The notes under the pieces: generated by a model
What the model was told of the DNA's origin: nothing
Databases searched by the model: none
Seen by the model: the letters and a program-made list of their open reading frames with translations, nothing else
Made by a program: the position numbers and the translations under genes
Part shown: piece after piece, positions 17,568 to 25,971 of the stretch
Position numbering within the stretch: position 1 is the stretch's first letter
Layout of the letters: every line of letters starts with the position of its first letter
Assembly: GCF_900119735.1 (NCBI RefSeq)
Contig: NZ_FPJW01000004.1
Location: 62,001-126,000, forward strand
Source of the DNA: Marinospirillum alkaliphilum DSM 21637
Lineage (GTDB): Bacteria > Pseudomonadota > Gammaproteobacteria > Pseudomonadales > Halomonadaceae
Direction: 5' to 3'
DNA: 64,000 bases

Positions 17568-17700
17568 ATCTCCCGGGCTTTTATCCCGCCGTGTGACCTT
17601 CCGCCGGGGGCATCAACGGGGATACCAACCAGAAGGTTGAGTGCTCTCGGACCAGTCATTGTCGATGCCTGCGAAGCGGACAATCGGAACCCTAGCGCTC
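17568..17700 (-). ncRNA. Guanidine-I (ykkC) riboswitch
   Basis: The minus strand carries, in order, the conserved blocks of the ykkC class: CTAGGGTTCCG (17695-17685), CTGGTCCGAGAGC (ending at 17643), ACACGGCGGG (17594-17585) and AAAGCCCGGGAG (17581-17570), with variable stems between them. These match the published guanidine-I aptamer consensus nearly base for base. Guanidine binding normally turns expression on. It lies 58 nt upstream of the ABC binding-protein ATG and so controls the whole transporter-deiminase-carboxylase operon. Confidence 0.96.
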
Positions 17701-17763
17701 TATTTTTTCAGTTTTCAGTCGTGCAGCATGACCAGGAACACTGTTCTGTTGCATCAGGTTTCA

Positions 17764-17779
17764 AGCAAGTGATATGCCA
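17764..17779 (-). promoter_or_regulatory. Sigma-54 promoter of the guanidine operon
   Basis: The minus strand reads TGGCATATCACTTGCT, fitting the consensus TGGCAYR-N4-TTGCW at every fixed position, with the required GG-N10-GC spacing. Transcription would start about 12 bp downstream, near 17753, some 55 nt before the riboswitch aptamer. Such promoters need an enhancer-binding activator such as NtrC. Confidence 0.85.
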
Positions 17780-17853
17780 CAAAATATTTTTCCTTGCAAA
17801 TCATTGATGTAAAAGCATCATCGCAAAAAAGCCTTTGACGCAGTGCAAAAAAG

Positions 17854-17900
17854 GCACCATAACAAAGCAAGCGCAGGATAAAAACGCACCAGTTTCAGCC
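17854..17900. promoter_or_regulatory. Possible NtrC half-sites upstream of the sigma-54 promoter
   Basis: GCACCA occurs at 17854-17859 and again at 17886-17891, exactly 32 bp apart. GCACC is the left half of the NtrC palindrome, and 32 bp is three helical turns, the spacing known for tandem NtrC sites. The right halves are poorly conserved. The sites lie 75-120 bp upstream of the -24 element. Confidence 0.35.
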
Positions 17901-17975
17901 TCCTGCCAGAGTCATGCTTCTGTCATCAACAGACTGCAGATTGAAAGCAGCTGATGCAAGGGGAGTGAATGCCTG

Positions 17976-19376
17976 ATGGTCCGACTCGAAAAGAAAGCCA
18001 CCCGCCTGTATGTCCTCGACACCAACGTCCTGCTGCACGACCCCGCCGCCCTGTTCCAGTTTGATGAGCACGACGTGGTTATTCCACTCACGGTGCTGGA
18101 GGAACTCGACAAGCACAAGAATGGCCTGAAGGAAATTGCCCGCACCGCCCGTCAGGTCAGTCGTACCCTGTCCGACCTCACCCGTCAGGCCAGTTTCAGT
18201 GACATCCAGCAGGGCATCACCCTGCCCGGCAAGGGAAAACTCCGCTTCCTGTGTTACACCGACCTGCAACTGCCTTCACACCTGACCGACACCCCGGACA
18301 ATCGCCTGCTGGCAGAAACCTGTCGACTGCGTGATGAGCGTACCGATGCCTCGGTGATTCTGGTCAGCAAGGACATCAACCTGCGGGTGAAGGCTTCAGC
18401 CCTGCAGGTGCCGGTGGAAGACTATCGAACCGATCAGGCCTTTGCTGATTCCGACAGCATGATTGACGGTGTGCGCATCTACCCGGAGCTGGATGGCCAG
18501 CATGACGGCAGCCTGTGGCAGGCATTGCAGATGGATGTACAGACCGAACGGCGCGACGGCCATACCTTTTATTCACTGCAGGGCAGGTTGCCGCATGACT
18601 GGCACCTCAGCCAGTTGATCAGTGACAGTGAGCGGGACGCCGGTTTTGAAGCCATCATTCGTGAACTGGAGCCACAGCGCGCCCGGCTGGAATTGCTGCG
18701 CAACTACCGGCATCAGAAAAGCGTCTGGGGAGTGCATGCCCGTGACAGCCGCCAGAATTTTGCCCTGAACCTGCTGATGGACCCGGACATGGATCTGGTC
18801 ACCCTGTCCGGCAGTGCTGGCACCGGAAAAACCTACATGGCGCTGGCCGCCGCTTTTGAACTGACTTTTGACCAGCGGCGTTTTGAACGCATTGTGTTCA
18901 CCCGTGCGCCCATTTCAATGAGTGAGGACATCGGTTTTCTGCCGGGCACCGAAGAGGAAAAGATGTCACCCTGGATGGGAGCCTTTCACGACAACATGGA
19001 CAACCTGCTGCGCAACGAAGATGGTGAAAACACCTGGAGTGACTCGGCCACCCGCAGCCTGGTCAACAGCCGGGTGCAGATCCGCTCACCGGGATTCATG
19101 CGCGGACGTACCCTCAACGACACCTTTCTGATCATTGATGAAGCGCAGAACTTCGCTCCCAAACAACTGAAATCCCTGATCACCCGCGCCGGACGCAACA
19201 GCAAGATTGTCTGCCTTGGTAATGTCGGCCAGATCGACACCCCCTACCTCACCGCCAACACCTGTGGACTGGCGGCTGTGGTGGAAGGCTTTCGCAACTG
19301 GGCGCATGCCGGGCACGTCACCCTGCGCAGCATCGAACGCTCACGCCTGGCCCTGGCCGGAGAGGAACTGCTTTAG
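17976..19376 (+). CDS. PhoH-like protein with N-terminal PIN domain
   Basis: 466 residues. An N-terminal PIN nuclease domain (about 10-150) opens with YVLDTNVLLHDP, whose aspartate is a metal ligand. A PhoH ATPase domain follows, with Walker A SGSAGTGKT at about 278-286 and Walker B FLIIDEAQNF near 384. This PIN-PhoH fusion (YlaK/PhoH2 type) is known to act as an RNA helicase/nuclease in some bacteria. The ATG at 17976 has AAGGGG about 12 bases upstream; an overlapping ATG at 17969 is out of frame. It is divergent from the guanidine operon across a 465-nt region that holds both sets of control sites. Confidence 0.93.
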   Translation: MVRLEKKATRLYVLDTNVLLHDPAALFQFDEHDVVIPLTVLEELDKHKNGLKEIARTARQVSRTLSDLTRQASFSDIQQGITLPGKGKLRFLCYTDLQLPSHLTDTPDNRLLAETCRLRDERTDASVILVSKDINLRVKASALQVPVEDYRTDQAFADSDSMIDGVRIYPELDGQHDGSLWQALQMDVQTERRDGHTFYSLQGRLPHDWHLSQLISDSERDAGFEAIIRELEPQRARLELLRNYRHQKSVWGVHARDSRQNFALNLLMDPDMDLVTLSGSAGTGKTYMALAAAFELTFDQRRFERIVFTRAPISMSEDIGFLPGTEEEKMSPWMGAFHDNMDNLLRNEDGENTWSDSATRSLVNSRVQIRSPGFMRGRTLNDTFLIIDEAQNFAPKQLKSLITRAGRNSKIVCLGNVGQIDTPYLTANTCGLAAVVEGFRNWAHAGHVTLRSIERSRLALAGEELL

Positions 19377-19396
19377 AAGCATTACGCCGGGGGGGC

Positions 19397-20554
19397 CTAT
19401 TCCTGATTCAGGATGTCAATGTAAGCACTGTAGGCAAAGACGCGATTACGTTTTTGCCCGGTGAGCTCACGCACCAGTGCAAACTCTGGTTGTGCCAGCT
19501 TATCCATCACCTTGCCTGCTGTGGCAGGTGTGATGCCACTGTGTTTTACAAGGGTATTGATATTCACGACGGGGAATTCAAACAACACATCCAACACCTG
19601 CTGAGCAGAAGCAGCCATACGTCCGAGGCTGACTAATTGACTGCGATGCATCTGGCGCAGCTGGTTCAGTTGTTGCGCAGTATTCACGGCCTGATTGGCC
19701 GTTTCAGCAACGGCATCAACAAAAAACAGCAACCAGCTTTCCCAGTCTCCGCTTAAACGAACCTGCTGCAACTTGTCGTAGTAGATCTGGCGATGTTTTT
19801 TGAAGAATACGGATAAATATAACAAGGGTTCACTGAGTATTCTGGCCTCGACCAGAATGAGCGGAATGAGTAAACGCCCCAGCCGGCCATTACCTTCCAT
19901 AAAAGGATGAATGGTTTCAAACTGGACATGAACCAAAGCGGCTTTAATCAGTGGGTCAGTGGCTTCTGGCACATCATTGATGAAGCGCTCCAATTCAGAC
20001 CAACACTGGGCGAGCTCATTGGCAGGTGTTGGCACAAAGATGGCCTCATCTGCTCGATGGCCGCCAAGCCATACCTGATTTTTACGGAACGCTCCCGGAC
20101 CTTTACTGATGCCCCTGCCCGACGTCATCAGGGCTTTATGCAGCTCTGTCAGTAGTCGAAAGGTGATGGGCTCACCTTCCCGGATACGCTGCACCCCAAG
20201 CTCCAATGCATTGACGTAACAAGATACCTCCTGCACGTCATCCATTGGCACACCAGGTACACCCTCCATTTCGTAGAGCATTAAGTCACTTAAAGAAGAT
20301 TGTGTGCCTTCAATTTGTGAGGACATCACCGCTTCTTTACGCACGTAGCTGTATAAAAAGAGTCGGGCATCAGGCAAAAGGGTGCTGATCGCATCCAGTC
20401 GCCCAAGAGCCAGCATGGCTTGATTAATGCGACTCTGTAATTTGTTGTCTAGCTGCAAGGCAGGGTTGGGCGGTAAAGGAGCAGGGATAAACGCCTGACA
20501 GTTCACCCCTCCAGCAATGCTGGGGACATAATATCCGGTAGCTCGTCGCTCCAT
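19397..20554 (-). CDS. Fic-domain protein with inhibitory motif and C-terminal winged helix
   Basis: 385 residues from the ATG at 20554 (AAAGAGGTG upstream). The catalytic loop is HPFMEGNGRLGR with His at 216, so AMP transfer should be intact. Near residues 78-83, SSQIEG fits the inhibitory helix motif (S/T)xxxE(G/N) of self-restrained (class II) Fic enzymes. The last ~70 residues look like a winged-helix DNA-binding domain (NTLVKHSGITPATAGKVMDKL), as in Fic proteins of the SoFic type. It should AMPylate an unknown protein target and may also regulate its own gene. No separate antitoxin gene is adjacent, as expected when the inhibitor is built in. The upstream region is markedly AT-rich. Confidence 0.92.
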   Translation of the reverse strand: MERRATGYYVPSIAGGVNCQAFIPAPLPPNPALQLDNKLQSRINQAMLALGRLDAISTLLPDARLFLYSYVRKEAVMSSQIEGTQSSLSDLMLYEMEGVPGVPMDDVQEVSCYVNALELGVQRIREGEPITFRLLTELHKALMTSGRGISKGPGAFRKNQVWLGGHRADEAIFVPTPANELAQCWSELERFINDVPEATDPLIKAALVHVQFETIHPFMEGNGRLGRLLIPLILVEARILSEPLLYLSVFFKKHRQIYYDKLQQVRLSGDWESWLLFFVDAVAETANQAVNTAQQLNQLRQMHRSQLVSLGRMAASAQQVLDVLFEFPVVNINTLVKHSGITPATAGKVMDKLAQPEFALVRELTGQKRNRVFAYSAYIDILNQE

Positions 20555-20596
20555 AGACACCTCTTTGCTGACTCATCATTAAAATAAATCCTCACG

Positions 20597-20627
20597 TTAT
20601 TTTAACTTAATCGCAAAGATAAAATAA
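20597..20627. promoter_or_regulatory. Inverted repeat in the fic promoter region
   Basis: TTATTTTA (20597-20604) and TAAAATAA (20620-20627) form a perfect 8-bp inverted repeat in the AT-rich leader, about 45 bp before the fic ATG on the minus strand. It could be an operator for the Fic protein's own winged-helix domain, or part of an AT-rich promoter. Confidence 0.4.
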
Positions 20628-20708
20628 CAGGCCGCATTAATTTAAGTTAAGAGCGTTTTTAAGAAGCCACCGATAAGCGTCATGATGCAGGTCAGGCCTC
20701 GACAGGCT

Positions 20709-21572
20709 TCACTCGATGTTCTGCACCTGCTCGCGCATTTGTTCGATCAGGACTTTCAGGTCCACTGAAACCTGGGTCATGTCCATGCTGATGGCCTTGG
20801 AGCCGAGGGTGTTGGCTTCGCGGTTCATTTCCTGCATCAGGAAGTCCAGGCGGCGGCCGATCGGTTCTTTGCTCTTGAGGGCGCGGGTCACTTCACGAAT
20901 GTGTACGGCCAGACGGTCCAGCTCTTCTTCGATGTCCTGCTTCTGCGCCAGCAGCACCACTTCCTGCTCCAGCCGGGCAGGGTCTACATCCACCTGAAGT
21001 TTGGCAGCCCGCTCCAGCAGGTTCTCCCGCCATTTCTGCAAGGCTTCCGGCAGCAGGGTTTTGGCTGTTTTCAGGTGTTTGACCATTTGCTGCAAGCGTT
21101 CGGTGATGGCTTTTGCCAATGCCTCGCCTTCCCGCAATCGGTGCTGCTGCAGCTCGTCCAGTGCCTCATTAAATACCTGCAACGCCACCTGTTTAACAGT
21201 CTCATGATCCGCTTCCTGACTTTGCAGCACACCGGGCCACTGCAGAAGCTTTAATGGGTCCAGCGGCGCTGCGGAGGGCATACGGGCATAAATCTGGTCA
21301 GCGGCTTCGATCACCTGATCCAGCAGCTCGGTATCCAGTTGCAGGCTTTTATCCTGTTGTGCCGGATAAAAGCGCAGGGTCAGATCCAGCTTGCCACGCG
21401 ACAGGCTCTGGCGCAGTTGCTGACGCAGTGCTGGCTCCAGCTCTCTCAGGCTATCGGGTAAACGGAAGCTGGGCTCAAGATAACGCTGGTTGACGGAGCG
21501 GATTTCCCAGCTGAGGCTACCCCAGGGCTGGTGAGTTTCCCGGCGGGCAAATGCGGTCATGCTGGCGGTCAT
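20709..21572 (-). CDS. yicC: YicC-family endoribonuclease
   Basis: 287 residues, full length. It opens [12 protein letters not shown] and carries the YicC N-domain ([19 protein letters not shown]) and the C-terminal DUF1732 block ending [12 protein letters not shown]. coli YicC is a conserved endoribonuclease involved in RNA turnover. AGAGGAG precedes the ATG at 21572. Divergent from rph, the arrangement seen in many gammaproteobacteria. Confidence 0.95.
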   Translation of the reverse strand: MTASMTAFARRETHQPWGSLSWEIRSVNQRYLEPSFRLPDSLRELEPALRQQLRQSLSRGKLDLTLRFYPAQQDKSLQLDTELLDQVIEAADQIYARMPSAAPLDPLKLLQWPGVLQSQEADHETVKQVALQVFNEALDELQQHRLREGEALAKAITERLQQMVKHLKTAKTLLPEALQKWRENLLERAAKLQVDVDPARLEQEVVLLAQKQDIEEELDRLAVHIREVTRALKSKEPIGRRLDFLMQEMNREANTLGSKAISMDMTQVSVDLKVLIEQMREQVQNIE

Positions 21573-21635
21573 GTGTGCTCCTCTGGAGTGGTATACTGGT
21601 CGGCCTATCCATTCATCAGGCTTCAGGAAAGATCA

Positions 21636-22355
21636 ATGCGTCCAAGTGGCAGAACACCGGATCAGGCACGAGATGTAAAAATTATCCGTCATTTTACCAG
21701 CCATGCCGAAGGGTCTGTACTGGTTTGTTTCGGCAATACCCAGGTGATCTGCACCGCCACCGTTGAAAAAGGTGTACCACGTTGGCTGAACGGCAAGGGG
21801 CAGGGCTGGATCACGGCAGAATACGGCATGCTGCCACGCTCCACCCACTCCCGGAATGCCCGTGAAGCCACACGCGGCAAACAGGGTGGACGCACACTGG
21901 AAATCCAGCGACTGATCGGCCGCTCGCTGCGCTCGGTGGTGGACCTGAACAAACTGGGCGAATTCACCATCACCCTGGATTGTGATGTAATTCAGGCGGA
22001 TGGCGGCACTCGCACCGCTTCCATCACCGGTGCCTGTGTGGCTTTGGTGGATGCCTTGCGTCATCTGCAGCTGAACAAGCAGATCAAGACGGATCCTTTC
22101 CGTCAGTTCATCAGTTCGGTTTCTGTGGGCATCTACAAGGGTGTACCGGTGCTGGACCTGGATTACCCGGAAGATTCCGGCTGCGAAACCGACATGAATG
22201 TGGTGATGACTGAAGCCGGCCAGTTCATTGAAGTGCAGGGCACTGCAGAAGGCCAGCCCTTCAGTCGTGACGAAATGAACGCGATGCTGGAGCTGGCTGA
22301 AAAGGGTTGCCGTGAGTTGATTGAACTGCAGAAGCAGGCACTGGAACAGCCCTGA
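21636..22355 (+). CDS. rph: Ribonuclease PH
   Basis: 239 residues from the ATG at 21636 (AGGAAA eight bases upstream); the upstream in-frame extension runs back into the yicC leader and is not real. It starts [10 protein letters not shown] and has the RNase PH hallmarks: [19 protein letters not shown], the phosphate-binding RNTREATRGK-like stretch (here [16 protein letters not shown]), and [15 protein letters not shown] near the active site. It trims the 3' ends of tRNA precursors using phosphate. A bidirectional terminator separates it from crc. Confidence 0.97.
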   Translation: MRPSGRTPDQARDVKIIRHFTSHAEGSVLVCFGNTQVICTATVEKGVPRWLNGKGQGWITAEYGMLPRSTHSRNAREATRGKQGGRTLEIQRLIGRSLRSVVDLNKLGEFTITLDCDVIQADGGTRTASITGACVALVDALRHLQLNKQIKTDPFRQFISSVSVGIYKGVPVLDLDYPEDSGCETDMNVVMTEAGQFIEVQGTAEGQPFSRDEMNAMLELAEKGCRELIELQKQALEQP

Positions 22356-22374
22356 TTTTTTACAGGTCAGACGT

Positions 22375-22408
22375 AAAAAAGCCGGGAGCAACGCTACCCG
22401 GCTTTTTT
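22375..22408. terminator. Bidirectional terminator between rph and crc
   Basis: GCCGGG (22381-22386) and CCCGGC (22397-22402) with flanking A6 and T6 make a 12-bp symmetric stem around a 10-nt loop, able to stop transcription of both convergent genes. Confidence 0.95.
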
Positions 22409-22437
22409 ATATCAGCACCAGATTACATCCACACAGG

Positions 22438-23193
22438 TTACAGGTCGTATTCAATATAAACCGGTGCGTGATCAGAAACCTTCACACTGCGATCAATCCA
22501 GGCTTTTTTAACAGCCTTGCGCAGGTTGGGGCCGGTGACCTGATAATCCAGGCGCCAGCCTTCCTGACGATCCCTGTCCCGCTGGCTGTCTGGCCAGAAG
22601 GTGAACTGATCGTTGTCCCGGTTGACTTCACGGTAGGCATCGATGAATCCCAGCGGACCAAATACCTGATCCATCCAGGCGCGCTCTTCCGGACGGAAGC
22701 CGATGCTGAGCTGATTGTCCTGCCAGTTGGCCAGATCCAGCGTCTTGTGGGCAATGTTCCAGGTGCCGCAGATGATGAATTCACGACGCTTGCGACGCAG
22801 CTTGGTGAGGAACTCCAGGTACTGCTCCATGAAAAGTTTCTTTTCCGCCGGGTTGCTGCCGGAAGGCATCAGGAAGCTGGCCACACTGACCTTGTCGAAG
22901 TCAGCCTGCATGAAGCGCCCTTCCCGATCAGCCAGCTCAAAACCCAGGCCGGTCATCACTGCCTTGGGCATCTGGCGGCAATAAATGCCAGTGCCGGCAT
23001 AATCATCCTGCTCGGCGTCAAAGAAGTAACCTTCCCAGCCATCCGGACGCTCGATGGCATCACCGAGCTTCCAGCTTTTGGTACGCACGTCCTGAACACA
23101 GACAACATCTGCATCCTGGTCTTTTAACCAGTCCAGGAACCCCTTTTCAACGGCTTGTTTGATTCCGCCAACATTCAGGCTGATCACTTTCAT
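22438..23193 (-). CDS. crc: Catabolite repression control protein Crc (ExoIII-like)
   Basis: 251 residues from the ATG at 23193. The fold is exonuclease III, but the sequence follows Pseudomonas Crc: DADVVCVQDVRT, a GLGFELADR block, QADFDKVSVAS, RRKRRE, and PERAWMD. In Pseudomonas, Crc works with Hfq to block translation of A-rich target mRNAs when preferred carbon is present. ExoIII catalytic residues are partly lost: the metal-binding Glu is Asp35 and the GDxN aspartate is Thr144 (CGTWN), while Asn146 and the Asp241-His242 pair remain. So nuclease activity is doubtful. It lies between rph and pyrE, as crc does in Pseudomonas. Databases will often label it ExoIII/xthA. Confidence 0.88.
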   Translation of the reverse strand: MKVISLNVGGIKQAVEKGFLDWLKDQDADVVCVQDVRTKSWKLGDAIERPDGWEGYFFDAEQDDYAGTGIYCRQMPKAVMTGLGFELADREGRFMQADFDKVSVASFLMPSGSNPAEKKLFMEQYLEFLTKLRRKRREFIICGTWNIAHKTLDLANWQDNQLSIGFRPEERAWMDQVFGPLGFIDAYREVNRDNDQFTFWPDSQRDRDRQEGWRLDYQVTGPNLRKAVKKAWIDRSVKVSDHAPVYIEYDL

Positions 23194-23369
23194 GCGTGCG
23201 CTGTTCCCATTCCTGCGTGGTGACTCGTTTTGTTTGGGTGTATGATACCTGACCTTCAGACTTTTGGGGAATTGCTGTTTGTATCGGTCGCGAATCGGCG
23301 TCATTTTGCCGCAATACGGTCTTCATACACAATTCAGTTAACCAGTTGCCAGCTCGACCTTATTTGACA

Positions 23370-24014
23370 ATGTTAAATTATCAACAAGATTTCATTGATT
23401 TTGCCCTGCAGCAGCAGGTATTGCGTTTTGGCCAGTTCAAACTGAAATCCGGCCGCGTCAGCCCCTATTTTTTCAATGCCGGCCTGTTTAACTCCGGTGA
23501 AGCACTGGTTCAACTGGGCAAGAGTTATGCCCAGGCCATCATGGCTTCCGGCCTGCATTTTGATGTGCTGTTTGGCCCGGCCTACAAGGGTATTCCGCTG
23601 GCATCAGCCACGGCAAGCATGCTGGCCGAACACCATCAGCGCCCGACACCTTTTGCCTTTAATCGCAAAGAAGCCAAAACGCATGGCGAAGGCGGCCAAC
23701 TGGTGGGCGCTGACCTGCAGGGCAAAAAAGTGCTGATCATTGATGATGTCATCACTGCCGGCACTGCCATTCGCGAAGTGCTGCCGATGATTGAGCAGGC
23801 AGGCGGTGAAGTGGCTGGTGTGGTGATTGCCCTGAACCGCCAGGAGCGTGGCAAGGGTGAACGCTCTGCCATCCAGGAAGTCGAACAGGACTTGCAGATC
23901 CCGGTGATCAGTATCATTTCACTGGACAATGTGCTGGAATTTGCATCCAATCGCCCCGAACTCCAGCAACACGTCGGAGCCATTGAAGATTACCGTCAGA
24001 CTTATGGTGTCTGA
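23370..24014 (+). CDS. pyrE: Orotate phosphoribosyltransferase
   Basis: 214 residues, aligning throughout with E. coli Pyr[47 protein letters not shown] (the catalytic flexible loop) and the PRPP-binding [13 protein letters not shown]. It converts orotate and PRPP to OMP in pyrimidine synthesis. The ATG at 23370 has no strong ribosome-binding site; an upstream TTG at 23346 is in frame but adds unlikely residues. Divergent from crc. Confidence 0.97.
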   Translation: MLNYQQDFIDFALQQQVLRFGQFKLKSGRVSPYFFNAGLFNSGEALVQLGKSYAQAIMASGLHFDVLFGPAYKGIPLASATASMLAEHHQRPTPFAFNRKEAKTHGEGGQLVGADLQGKKVLIIDDVITAGTAIREVLPMIEQAGGEVAGVVIALNRQERGKGERSAIQEVEQDLQIPVISIISLDNVLEFASNRPELQQHVGAIEDYRQTYGV

Positions 24015-24038
24015 CTTTTTACCCAAGGGAACCTGCTT

Positions 24039-24629
24039 ATGCTGACTCACGTTCTGCGCTCATCTGCTCTGTTACTGCCACTGCTGGTGCTCAGCCTGCC
24101 TGCCGCAGCTTTTGGCTTGTCACCCGGTTCACTGGAAGCCAATATCAATAATGACACCCTGCAGGTGGAATACGACCGACCACTGACGGGTGCCAGCAAT
24201 CTGCACATCAATGGCAGTTTCCTTTATACGGAAGAAGACAGTGACTCTTCCGCAACGGTGGCCACTTTTGGCCTGCAGGGTGTGGAAACCGATAATCGTA
24301 CCTACCGGGCCGCCATCGGTGCCCGCATGTACGGTTACTCCGCCCCCGGCTCCAACTCCGGCCTGGCGATTGCCTTTGGCGGCCTGTTTTATCACGTGGT
24401 GCCGGGCGCACAGCGCCTGTCAGCCGGTGGTTATGCCTGGTATGCACCCAAGGTCACCAGCTTCAATGACACTGAAACCCTTTATGAAGTCGGTGGCCGT
24501 GTTGCCTATCGCGCCATCCAGAACACCGATGTGTTTCTGGGTTACCGTCACATACACCTGAAAACCGATAGGGGTTTTAATGACCCGATCGAAAAGGGCT
24601 TTCATGTCGGTTTCCGCCTTAACTTCTGA
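24039..24629 (+). CDS. YfaZ-like outer-membrane protein
   Basis: 196 residues with a signal peptide (cleavage after about AAAFG) and a mature part of alternating strands ending in an aromatic terminus (GFRLNF), as in small beta-barrels. The pattern of short strands with TYRAAIGARMYGYS and GYRHIHLKTDRGFND matches the YfaZ family. Function is unknown. AAGGGA precedes the ATG. It sits between pyrE and the dNTPase gene with an 11-nt gap to the latter. Confidence 0.75.
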   Translation: MLTHVLRSSALLLPLLVLSLPAAAFGLSPGSLEANINNDTLQVEYDRPLTGASNLHINGSFLYTEEDSDSSATVATFGLQGVETDNRTYRAAIGARMYGYSAPGSNSGLAIAFGGLFYHVVPGAQRLSAGGYAWYAPKVTSFNDTETLYEVGGRVAYRAIQNTDVFLGYRHIHLKTDRGFNDPIEKGFHVGFRLNF

Positions 24630-24640
24630 ATAACCGGATA

Positions 24641-25969
24641 ATGATGGAATGGCAGCGCCTGCTCAGTTCCGGCAGGCTCGGCGCAGTCCGCGGCCCTCGT
24701 GAAGAGCGGGGGCGCAGCCCATTCCACAAGGATCATGACCGGATCATCTTTTCCGGTTCTTTCCGGCGGCTGGGCCGCAAGACCCAGGTGCATCCACTGG
24801 CCAACAATGATCACGTCCACACCCGCCTGACCCACTCTCTGGAAGTTGCCTGTGTCGGTCGCAGCCTGGGCATGCTGGCCGGTGAACTGCTGCGCCCGGC
24901 ACTGCCAGACTGGGCCACCCCGGCAGACCTCGGGGTGATAGTACAGGCAGCTTGCCTGGCCCATGACATCGGCAACCCGCCGTTTGGCCATGCCGGGGAA
25001 TATGCCATCCGTGACTGGTTTCGCCAGGCCGGACAAGCAGGCCTGCTGGAAGGCTTGAGTGAAGCTGAACAGCTGGACCTGCAGACTTTTGAAGGCAATG
25101 CCCAGGGTTTTCGGGTGGTCACCCAGATTGAATACAACCAGTTTGATGGTGGCATGCGCCTGACCCACGCCACCCTGGGGGCCATGCTGAAATACCCCTG
25201 GACAGTGGAACACGCCAGCAACAAGGGCAAATTTTCTGCTTTTCAGACGGAAAAACAGCAACTCAGGGAAGTGGCAGACAATCTTGGACTGATCCAGCTT
25301 GAAGACTGGCGCTGGGTCAGGCATCCGCTGGTTTATCTGGTCGAAGCCGCCGACGACATCTGTTATGCCCTGCTGGACCTGGAAGATGGCCTGGAAATGG
25401 AAATCCTGCAGTTTGCCGAGGTTGCCGAGCTGCTGGAGTCCATCGGTGGTGGCACACCATCCGATTATCAGCGACTGACGGGCGCTTCACGCCGCCGCAA
25501 GGTGGCTGCCTTGCGTGGCCATGCCATGGAAAAGATGGTCACTGCAGTGGTGCAGGCTTTTGTTCAACATCAACCCGATTTGCTGGCCGGGCGCTTTGAT
25601 CAGGACCTGATCGATGTCTGCCCAACGCCAGTTGCGCAGGGTGTGCGCCAGGCCAAAATTCTGGCCCGAGACCGCATTTTCCGCCATCAGCGCAAGGCCA
25701 AGCTGGAAATCGGGGCTTACACCACCCTGGGCACCCTGCTGCAAACCTTTTGTGAGGCCTGTAATGCCCTGCACCGTGACCCATCAGCACCCAGCTTCAA
25801 ACACCAGCGAGTGCTGGCATTGATCGGCGAAAACATGCCGGAAAAAAACTGGCCGCTGTATCAGAGCTACCGTCGGGCGCTGGACTTCATCGGTGGCATG
25901 ACCGACAACTATGCCGTGGACGTAGCACAGGAAATGAGCGGCCGGATCGGTAACCTGCGTGATAGCTGA
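24641..25969 (+). CDS. dgt: dNTP triphosphohydrolase (dGTPase-like)
   Basis: 442 residues of the HD superfamily. The metal site is visible as HTRLTHSLEVA (first His) and CLAHDIGNPPFGHAGE (HD pair), and the rest matches bacterial dGTPase-like proteins. It hydrolyses dNTPs to nucleoside and triphosphate and helps control dNTP pools. The start is one of two adjacent ATGs at 24641/24644; no strong ribosome-binding site. The length is that of the short dNTPase type rather than of E. coli Dgt (about 505). It ends two bases before a convergent ATP-grasp gene. Confidence 0.9.
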   Translation: MMEWQRLLSSGRLGAVRGPREERGRSPFHKDHDRIIFSGSFRRLGRKTQVHPLANNDHVHTRLTHSLEVACVGRSLGMLAGELLRPALPDWATPADLGVIVQAACLAHDIGNPPFGHAGEYAIRDWFRQAGQAGLLEGLSEAEQLDLQTFEGNAQGFRVVTQIEYNQFDGGMRLTHATLGAMLKYPWTVEHASNKGKFSAFQTEKQQLREVADNLGLIQLEDWRWVRHPLVYLVEAADDICYALLDLEDGLEMEILQFAEVAELLESIGGGTPSDYQRLTGASRRRKVAALRGHAMEKMVTAVVQAFVQHQPDLLAGRFDQDLIDVCPTPVAQGVRQAKILARDRIFRHQRKAKLEIGAYTTLGTLLQTFCEACNALHRDPSAPSFKHQRVLALIGENMPEKNWPLYQSYRRALDFIGGMTDNYAVDVAQEMSGRIGNLRDS

Positions 25970-25971
25970 GG

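Noticed and set aside
16902-17807. 301-residue plus-strand frame across the ABC binding-protein gene and riboswitch
   Set aside because: It runs antisense through a signal-peptide protein gene, a riboswitch and a promoter; no family features.
22438-23193. Annotation as exonuclease III (xthA)
   Set aside because: Two key catalytic positions differ (Asp35, Thr144), and both sequence blocks and neighbours (rph, pyrE) fit Crc better.
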